Origin: Planctomycetaceae bacterium
Lineage (GTDB): Bacteria; Planctomycetota; Planctomycetia; Pirellulales; Pirellulaceae
Length of the DNA stretch: 38,897 bases
Assembly: GCA_002724245.1 (NCBI GenBank)
Contig: PBOG01000270.1
Coordinates: 1 to 38,897, forward strand
Direction of reading: 5' to 3'
The translations under genes and the position numbers were made by a program. Under the pieces are notes generated by a model. That model searched no databases and was not told where the DNA came from. It saw only the letters and a program-made list of their open reading frames with translations. Shown in pieces: positions 35,601-38,897 of this stretch; the stretch's first letter is position 1; each line of letters begins with the position of its first letter.

Positions 35601-36544
35601 CCGTGACCTTCCAGCATGAGGATGTCAACTCCAGAGCGCGCGCCGACGAGTACGGCTGGCGCGTGACGCCCTATGCCTACCTGTTGCTGCAGGCACGCGG
35701 CCCCGAAGCAGACACGCTCCCAGGACTGCAACTGAACCTCGATTTCCTCGACACCTCTGGATATGTCATTATCCCGATTGCCTCTACGGCGGTCCCGCTC
35801 GATGCCTCACCCAAACAGGGCAAACCGCGTCCTCTGGAACAGCTCTCCATCACCCAGACACTTGACGAGCGGCAAGCGGATGAAGGCAAACTAATCCTGG
35901 AGCTGAAAGCTGTCGGAAAGGGTCTGGTACCGCAGTTCGAAGACCTGGTCGATCTTGATCCTGAAGGTTTCATGGTCACCAACCTTCAGGATCAAGGACT
36001 CTCGGTGTCCGAGTTTGATTCTGAGAGTCGCGGATCTTCCCTGATCGTTTCAGAGCGGACCTGGATGATTACTCTCGCCGCAACGACCGACGCAGAAAAC
36101 CGCCCCCAGGCCTTTTCTTTTGCTCAAGCGAAAACAGACGACGCAAAGGTGGTCTATCAGCGTTTCGCAGACGCAGACCTGGTCAGCGTCGAAAAAACCG
36201 TTGCCCTCGAACAAAATTACGGTCAATCTGGTTATCGCTGGTATTTTGGTGCCACCATCATCGGTGCTTCACTATTAGTCATCGCCGGATCGCTTGTCAT
36301 GTTCATGAAAAAACGTGACGTACACTCTGCTGAGCCCTCGATTGCAATGCCCTCTGAAGTTAATGCATTTACAGTCCTCGGACTACTCAAACAAATTCGA
36401 GAAAAGCATACTGCCGACAGTGCTCCCGGCCGGGAACTAGCGAATGCAATCGCCAACCTGGAAGTTGAATTCTTCTCTAAACAGGGATCCAGTCCGTCAG
36501 ACCTCGAAGCACTGGCAAGAAGCTGGATCCAACGAACGGCTTGA
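32675..36544 (+). CDS. Large exported membrane-anchored helical protein, function unknown
   Basis: A 1289-residue protein I do not recognise. The chosen ATG gives a signal peptide (MRATLFLFLGLFACVLRDLP, then DCQAQQ). An Ala/Pro/Thr-rich disordered region extends to about residue 165. A long helical, repeat-like body follows (many AxxLLxxx and ALxLLSQFHLAQYTK-type helices), then a more beta-rich part (about 960-1170, with VFVELRHTREIERESGGFG and GLQLNLDFLDTSGYVIIPIA). A C-terminal membrane helix lies at about 1190-1211 (YFGATIIGASLLVIAGSLVM) before a 78-residue cytoplasmic tail. It is probably a cell-surface or periplasmic protein held by its C-terminus. It lies downstream of the small exported helical protein and 54 bp before the molybdopterin oxidoreductase gene. 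Confidence 0.78.
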   Translation: MRATLFLFLGLFACVLRDLPDCQAQQKAAGTATAIKAVPLKVLPRALPAALNKNARANSAAVNRPPTTGTITSSAAGTTAIPVPAAATTQQHVLKINRLKFDRRPSAILAAWAATGRPASSEVPPEPAHSTERPPGPSLPATPASPAASVDPFDEQLLEFQQQVTLGKWTEVKAFLASLPADEAKALYRKLLSSLQMAPPRAARTVPAVPRPPGTAVASLPANARQYAEKHVCSCDDLLALAACAPIALDDTLIELLGGLLRHSLATGNSMSTFLERFRLETAKQDPVATLNRKQVARVLFAANRGLDAGEFLPSLEESETSNDLAALNLLSQFHLAQYTKDKTTSQLELAWRATQAVLAKAGQSTQYREEMEKALRRAVDVAPQVRDELGQQWLNKSFTGNPSRGMDILASIGSSSAQALQRSWKDANTRVKGLELQTTAVEALLASAPELADRWQHSLTLLAQNWLREAEISYQFDESTSRKGQLQRDQFGNFFYRNQKQRTTSRIASIPTGDLLELRPGTHWLSLVDEGLRAKFAMLSAQLLLKINEEDQAFPYIERLTESHPKLGKELVDEFLRVWTNNHDPNANRNNTGRYMFMYGFERKAESIPLTRSKQERNLQELSRLVARLKTLPVKLNEGLLATAFTRCHSSAEVYRLTAIEKVFGKLGDLEPGTLAELAQQMRANLIGVWRQPAVQKAKKTRRTQQDIEAEVLRGYEVARTVVENALQQHPNSWALYLARASLDHDENTYLKELKPDSNFTQRRGNAFSGFSEAARLYAATLPGLSPEEETSKVYEIWFYASLGACDLNQITERQTADLSQVKKIKEAITSLDSEASKRHLALFANTLFTRMSAAKPAIKFRYVRNGLEIVGQHKQASEARKIYDYYNDLVTEIKLEAKIDGSDIVGHSEPFGVFVELRHTREIERESGGFGRYLQNQQNGNSFYYNYGRPLANYRDKFEEGVRQALEEHFEVLSVTFQHEDVNSRARADEYGWRVTPYAYLLLQARGPEADTLPGLQLNLDFLDTSGYVIIPIASTAVPLDASPKQGKPRPLEQLSITQTLDERQADEGKLILELKAVGKGLVPQFEDLVDLDPEGFMVTNLQDQGLSVSEFDSESRGSSLIVSERTWMITLAATTDAENRPQAFSFAQAKTDDAKVVYQRFADADLVSVEKTVALEQNYGQSGYRWYFGATIIGASLLVIAGSLVMFMKKRDVHSAEPSIAMPSEVNAFTVLGLLKQIREKHTADSAPGRELANAIANLEVEFFSKQGSSPSDLEALARSWIQRTA

Positions 36545-36598
36545 TTGCCAACTGTGCTACGGCCTCTCTCAATATTGAATACCCGGCAATCCAAGTCT

Positions 36599-38557
36599 AT
36601 GGAAACACCGCAGATCGAACAGCTTCGCACGGCTTGCAACCGTGATTGCCCCGACGCCTGTGGCCTCGTTGCCGAGATTCAGAACGGCAAGGTCGTTCGA
36701 CTGAAAGGAGATCCGGACCACCCAGTCACACAAGGTTTTCTCTGCCATCGCACGAGTCGCTTTCTCGACCGCCAATACGACCCGGACCGCATCGTCACGC
36801 CGCTTGCTCGTCAGGGATCTGACTTCCACCCAATCGGTTGGGAGGATGCGCTCGAGCGCATCGCCAGGAAATTACTGCAAGTGCGTCAAGAATCGGGACC
36901 AACCTCAATTCTGTACTATCGTTCCGCCGGATCGATGGGACTCATGAAACATGTAACAGACGCCTTCTTTGAACGATTTGGTCCAGTCACGATCAAATCT
37001 GGAGATGTCTGTTCCGGAGCGGGCGACGCTGCCCAAATGCTCGACTTTGGGGATGAAGATTCCCACGACATATTTGATCTCGACCACAGCCAGACCATCA
37101 TCCTGTGGGGCAAGAACGTCTACGTAAGCCAGGTGCATCTCCTGCCTATACTGAAACGCGCACGAGCGCGCGGCGCGCAGTTTACCCTGATTGATCCGGT
37201 ATGGCAGCAAACGGCACAACTCTGCGACCGGTTCATTCAACCACGGCCTGGTGGGGATAGCGCTCTGGCACTCGGTACCGCCCGCATTCTGTTTGAGAAC
37301 CAGTGGTACGATAGCAACGCGGGATCGTATTGTGACCACCTGGAACAATTTCAGGAACTGGCCTACAGTCGCAATCTGGAAACCTGGGCAACGCTAGCTG
37401 ATGTCTCCGTGGCGGATCTTGAACATCTGGCATCGTCTTACACCCAGCAACCTGCAGCGACGTTGATTGGCTGGGGACTGCAAAGAAGGCGAAACGGTTC
37501 CGCCACAGTGCGAACCATCGACGCACTGGCCAGTGTTTCAGGAAATCTCGGCATCGCTGGCGGAGGTATCTCCTACTGCTGCAAGCGACGCGGTGCTTTC
37601 GATCTATCCTTTACCACGGGTCTTGATCAACCTGCCAGGGCAATTCCAGAACCACTCCTGGGACCTGGAATCTTTGCCGCCCAGGATCCGCCAATCCGCG
37701 TCGCTTGGGTGAGTGGCGGTAACCCCGTTGCCATGCTCCCCGAATCAGACCGGATCGCCAAAGGCCTACAAACACGTGAAATGACGGTCGTTGTCGATTC
37801 GTTCATGACCGATACCGCTCGCTGCGCCGATATCATCCTGCCAACAACAACGATGCTTGAGGAAGACGATTTACTGGGTGCCTATGGCCATCACTGGCTG
37901 ATCGAGTCTCGCCCCGTAACGTCAGCGCCTGGCGATGTCAAATCAGATTATGAGATCACGCAGGAACTCGCCCGCCGCGTCGGCCTGGCAAAAGACTTCT
38001 CTGAAGATGTCGACACCTGGAAGCGTCGCATGCTACAAGGCGTCTCTGAAGAAGGTGTCTCCCTGGACGAACTCAGGCAAGGGCCCGTGCGCAACCCGCT
38101 GGCTGGACAAGTCATGTATGCCGACCGGAAATTCCCAACGCCAACCGGCCGGGTCAATCTGGTCACGGACGTTGCAGCAGCTCCGCCTCCTACGACCCAA
38201 TTGCGTCCGTTACTCTTGATGGCGTTGTCCAATCACGATTCGCAGGCTTCACAATGGGTCAACGGTACCCGCAACGGCCCTGCGATCGCACGCGTTCATC
38301 CTGCGGTAGCCCAGCCCTTTGTTGATGGCGGTCTCGCTATCGTTGAATCTGAATTGAGTCAAATGACCGTACGGCTTGAATTTGATGACAGGCAACGCGA
38401 AGACGTCCTGCTGCTTCCTAAAGGGGGCTGGCTCTCGGACGGCTGCTGCGCCAATGCACTTATCCCCGGTGAAATGACTGATGACGGGGGTTGTGCGGTG
38501 TTCTACGACACACCAGTGCGGCTGCTGCCACTGCCAGCGGATCAACCCAGCCATTAA
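36599..38557 (+). CDS. Molybdopterin (bis-MGD) oxidoreductase, DMSO-reductase family
   Basis: A 652-residue molybdoenzyme catalytic subunit. The N-terminal [4Fe-4S] site is complete: C13, C17, C21 and C49 (TACNRDCPDACG, then GFLCH). The Mo domain follows, with GDVCSGAGDA (C138 is the likely Mo ligand), WGKNVYVSQ, VWVSGGNP-type (VAWVSGGNPVAMLPES) and DIILPTTTMLEEDD. The C-terminal molydopterin-binding domain starts near residue 530. Substrate is unclear: formate dehydrogenases, thiosulfate/polysulfide reductases and uncharacterised oxidoreductases share this pattern. No Tat signal, iron-sulfur or membrane-anchor partner gene is visible, suggesting a soluble cytoplasmic enzyme. The ATG at 36599 is preferred over an in-frame TTG at 36545, as family members start close to the first Cys. 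Confidence 0.9.
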   Translation: METPQIEQLRTACNRDCPDACGLVAEIQNGKVVRLKGDPDHPVTQGFLCHRTSRFLDRQYDPDRIVTPLARQGSDFHPIGWEDALERIARKLLQVRQESGPTSILYYRSAGSMGLMKHVTDAFFERFGPVTIKSGDVCSGAGDAAQMLDFGDEDSHDIFDLDHSQTIILWGKNVYVSQVHLLPILKRARARGAQFTLIDPVWQQTAQLCDRFIQPRPGGDSALALGTARILFENQWYDSNAGSYCDHLEQFQELAYSRNLETWATLADVSVADLEHLASSYTQQPAATLIGWGLQRRRNGSATVRTIDALASVSGNLGIAGGGISYCCKRRGAFDLSFTTGLDQPARAIPEPLLGPGIFAAQDPPIRVAWVSGGNPVAMLPESDRIAKGLQTREMTVVVDSFMTDTARCADIILPTTTMLEEDDLLGAYGHHWLIESRPVTSAPGDVKSDYEITQELARRVGLAKDFSEDVDTWKRRMLQGVSEEGVSLDELRQGPVRNPLAGQVMYADRKFPTPTGRVNLVTDVAAAPPPTTQLRPLLLMALSNHDSQASQWVNGTRNGPAIARVHPAVAQPFVDGGLAIVESELSQMTVRLEFDDRQREDVLLLPKGGWLSDGCCANALIPGEMTDDGGCAVFYDTPVRLLPLPADQPSH

Positions 38558-38641
38558 CGCGTTTCTGGCCTGCACCAACCGTTTCCCCTCTTGCGGCCAT
38601 GAAACCTATACGGTTTACCTCGCCATGGGGCTGCACTTCTA

Positions 38642-38671
38642 TTGACGCTACGTTTCTGTCATCCGTATACT
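38642..38671 (+). promoter_or_regulatory. Sigma-70-type promoter for the gene at the right edge
   Basis: TTGACG (38642-38647) and TATACT (38666-38671), 18 bp apart, each matching consensus at five of six positions. The predicted start near 38678 gives a leader of about 120 bases before the ATG at 38800. Confidence 0.6.
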
Positions 38672-38799
38672 CCGCCCGCCAATGTGGCAAACACCATCAC
38701 ACCGACAAACGAACCCATCCCAGCGTAGATCGTCACTCGAACGAAACCGCGGATGCTTTTCTTTTTTCGGTGGGCTCGCCGCGCACGGAGAATGCAGAA

Positions 38800-38897
38800 A
38801 TGAAACGGGAAACCCCCACGTCTCAGCGGGTTCACAAGAATACCTGGAAAATGCGTGTCTCACTGGTCATTGGCGGTTTTGCAATTCTGGCCGCCAG
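38800..38897 (+). CDS. Start of a membrane protein gene cut by the window edge
   Basis: ATG at 38800 lies nine bases after GGAG and reads a basic, polar N-terminus (MKRETPTSQRVHKNTWKMR) and then the beginning of a membrane helix (VSLVIGGFAILAA). Only 32 codons are visible. Positive residues before the helix suggest an N-in single-pass or polytopic membrane protein. Identity cannot be read. It has its own promoter at 38642. Confidence 0.65.
   Translation, partial: MKRETPTSQRVHKNTWKMRVSLVIGGFAILAA

Noticed and set aside
1-38897. Search for tRNA, rRNA, CRISPR repeats, transposases, integrases and phage genes
   Set aside because: Nothing seen by eye on either strand. A tRNAscan/Infernal run would settle small RNAs.

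Overview
The window looks like chromosomal DNA of a planctomycete (Planctomycetota). This is inferred from gene content: a BBP7-type outer-membrane barrel protein, a transthyretin-like domain joined to EF-hands, Tat-exported catabolic enzymes and sialidase-like proteins, a multihaem cytochrome c joined to TPRs, and a cytochrome b fused to a dihaem cytochrome c. There are 25 complete protein genes and a gene cut off at each edge. I see no rRNA, tRNA, CRISPR array, transposase, integrase or phage gene. It reads as a core/accessory chromosomal region rather than a mobile island.

Layout. 1-1030: a MoxR ATPase on the minus strand, overlapping the start of a further gene at the edge. 1239-4356: a plus-strand catabolic cluster of a Tat-exported enolase-superfamily protein, a small ABM-fold protein and a canonical MR/MLE-type enzyme. 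4722-5942: a BBP7 barrel protein with a strong terminator. 6049-7002: a GNAT protein (minus). 7329-10613: a signal-peptide-bearing CinA-like protein, a sialidase-like protein and a DUF6817 protein (plus). 10577-12028: an NtrC-type sigma-54 response regulator (minus). 12530-13903: a class III aminotransferase (plus).

13997-19891 is a minus-strand run: a seven-haem cytochrome with TPRs, an EF-hand membrane protein, a TPR membrane protein and an SDR reductase. 20104-26589 is a plus-strand run: ribF, a DHH phosphoesterase, a Rieske protein, a cytochrome b/dihaem c fusion and a PQQ-type propeller. The Rieske and cytochrome b genes share an ATGA overlap and probably form a bc-type quinol-oxidising complex. 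26639-28811: an ABC-2 permease and an acylphosphatase (minus). 29339-31063: a PAS-GAF-receiver signalling protein. 31737-38557: a small exported helical protein, a 1289-residue membrane-anchored protein and a molybdopterin oxidoreductase. The window closes with a promoter and the first codons of a membrane protein.

Most notable: an in-frame TGA separating the small exported protein from a 40-codon basic Gly/Lys/Arg tail; a CinA homologue that appears exported and has lost the residues expected for amidase activity; a Tat-exported enolase-family protein with His-His where a metal-binding Asp/Glu is expected; the cytochrome b-dihaem c fusion with a repeat-built acidic tail; and a sensory protein with a histidine-kinase-like stub but no ATPase domain. 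I did not find a cluster I could defend as a wholly new system. These are individual anomalies worth checking.
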